Origin: Altererythrobacter sp.
GTDB taxonomy: Bacteria > Pseudomonadota > Alphaproteobacteria > Sphingomonadales > Sphingomonadaceae
Direction: 5' to 3'
DNA length: 64,000 bases
NCBI GenBank assembly: GCA_016793865.1
Contig: JAEULJ010000001.1
Location: 620,001-684,000 of the forward strand
A program made the translations under genes and the position numbers. This document shows positions 63,801-64,000 of this stretch, piece after piece (the stretch's first letter is position 1; the number at the start of each line of letters is the position of its first letter). The notes under the pieces were generated by a model. The model was not told where the DNA came from. It did no database searches and saw only the letters and a list, made by a program, of their open reading frames with translations.

Positions 63801-64000
63801 CGGCATGATTCCCACCGCCATATCGCTCTCGGGTGATGGTGCCTGGCGCGCACCGATGGGCACGGTGGTGATCGGCGGACTGCTGCTTTCCACGCTGCTG
63901 ACCCTGCTGATCGTGCCGGCCGGCTTCAGCCTGGCGGCGGGCGTGGAACGGCGGCTCGGGCCCAAGCTGCGGCGCACCTTCCTGTCCTACGATCCAAAGC
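60859..64000 (+). CDS. RND efflux transporter permease (3' end outside the window)
   Basis: At least 1047 residues, open to the right edge; family length is about 1050-1070, so little is missing. MSLRNISAWSIRNPIIPMVLF opens TM1; LGLVAGVLVDDAIVEIENI in TM4 carries the paired proton-relay Asp residues; two large periplasmic loops alternate with 12 helices; LMLFGIVAKNSILLVDFALEE is TM10 with the conserved Lys. An insertion-like charged stretch (RERTIRERGRVGILRRIKARFLDHR) precedes TM7. It starts 7 bases after the adaptor. Substrates cannot be told; HAE1-type drug export is likely. Confidence 0.94.
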   Translation, partial: MSLRNISAWSIRNPIIPMVLFTGLLFAGFLSFMRMSVQNDPDIEFGVVVASISQPGAAPSEIYTQITEKVESAISSVEGVDVISSTASEGSSTTTINFEIGEDINVAVNEVKAAVDQIRGDLPEGILEPRVFKVNTSSNDIVNFAVTADDMTMEQLSWFTDDVVTKRLMAVPGVGAASRRGGVDREIRVTLDPARMQALGVTAAQINIALRQTNVDAGGGQAEIAGSRQSVRVLGNATSAYQLGQQQIALGGGRTVKLSDVANVTDGASEIRNIAKVDGRPVVTFGIQRARGESDVDVYDASLKALDEIKAQNPGIGFTELFNSVTYTKDQYESSMAAMIEGAILAVVVVFFFLRDWRATIISAIAIPLSAIPTFWFMDMLGFSLNGMSLLALGLVAGVLVDDAIVEIENIVRHMRMGKTAYQASIDAADEIGIAVVATTFSIAAVFLPVGLMPGVAGQFFKNFGLTVVAAVLMSLAVARMITPLMAAYFMREHGEEPHADGPWMQRYTRVLRWSIDRSKAVAYRERTIRERGRVGILRRIKARFLDHRIWIMGVGLASFVLTIVMFVVTPMQFFPNTNLDFSMVRIEMVPGTTLKQTEEVSDRVAALLAEEQEVETILQRVGEGSGSMYVTLRDDRVRKSQQFEREVVGKFQQIPDARVNFQQMQQGPPGGSGRDISVMLSGSDPALLDRTALQLVEEMKGLASVRLPRVEADLQRPELIITPRTDLAASLGVTTAALSQAIRVATIGEIDQNAAKFSLSDRQVPIRVMLPEQSRSSLSTIQNLPVPTAAGGSVPLSRVADIRFGAGPTSIQSYDRMRRVYIGADLAPKIDLAVANEQIAKLPLMNNLPPGVSNTKAGSERFLDELMRDFGIALATGILSVFAVLVLLYRRLMSPLVNMGSLLLAPLGGLLALKLLGQPISLPVFIGILMLFGIVAKNSILLVDFALEEMDRGKTRFEAIVEAGQKRAQPIVMTTVAMTAGMIPTAISLSGDGAWRAPMGTVVIGGLLLSTLLTLLIVPAGFSLAAGVERRLGPKLRRTFLSYDPK

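Overview
The window reads as a single chromosomal stretch from a high-GC alphaproteobacterium, most likely a member of the Sphingomonadales. Pointers are a secreted protein with a PEPxxWA-type C-terminal sorting signal, a CC_3452-family protein, a SciP/DUF1153 cell-cycle regulator, a cysteine-free bL36, a bactofilin, frequent GTG and TTG starts, and many 4-bp ATGA/GTGA/TTGA gene overlaps. No phage, transposase, CRISPR array, rRNA or convincing tRNA is visible, and no gene-free gap exceeds 300 bp.

Left part (about 0-16 kb): rpmJ and rpmH lie about 4.6 kb apart with similarly built leaders (promoter, hairpin plus T-run, then a shared nonamer before the start codon). rpmH is followed by rnpA, yidD, yidC and engB, the usual ribosome/RNase P/membrane-insertion block. 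Around these are a HAD phosphatase, an HxlR-type regulator with a cluster of TTGCAAC sites upstream, comM with a broken follow-on gene, a PEP-CTERM protein carrying thioester-domain-like Cys and Gln motifs, a GST, an S1/P1 nuclease, a cupin, dapE, a dicarboxylate symporter, nth and dapB.

Middle (16-35 kb): a sirtuin gene broken by a one-base shift, a MoeB/ThiF E1-like enzyme, a CitE-like lyase, and a large TolB-propeller/amidohydrolase fusion. Next is a minus-strand signalling block (cheY, cheB, cheR, a GGDEF-EAL protein, and a chemoreceptor with no periplasmic sensor) without cheA or cheW. A bactofilin/M23 endopeptidase pair follows, and then a plus-strand series nadD, rsfS, rlmH, EnvC-like activator, ctpA, dsbB-like, coq7.

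Exopolysaccharide island (about 35.4-51.1 kb): wecB, a Wzc-type BY-kinase, a Wza-type export lipoprotein, an FkbM methyltransferase, two GT4 glycosyltransferases, an EpsG-like polymerase, a Tat-exported beta-helix protein, a Wzx-like flippase, an initiating sugar transferase and an O-antigen-ligase/polymerase-like protein. Together they make a nearly complete Wzx/Wzy-type surface polysaccharide system with two candidate polymerases. The island reads as less GC-rich than its flanks.

Right part (51-64 kb): housekeeping and envelope genes (fabI, yihY, a CbpA-like DnaJ, pdxH, a PhzF protein, a class C serine hydrolase, mnmA), then a small unknown gene translationally coupled to sciP, a GlsB/YeaQ membrane protein with a clear terminator, and an RND efflux adaptor plus pump whose 3' end runs off the window.
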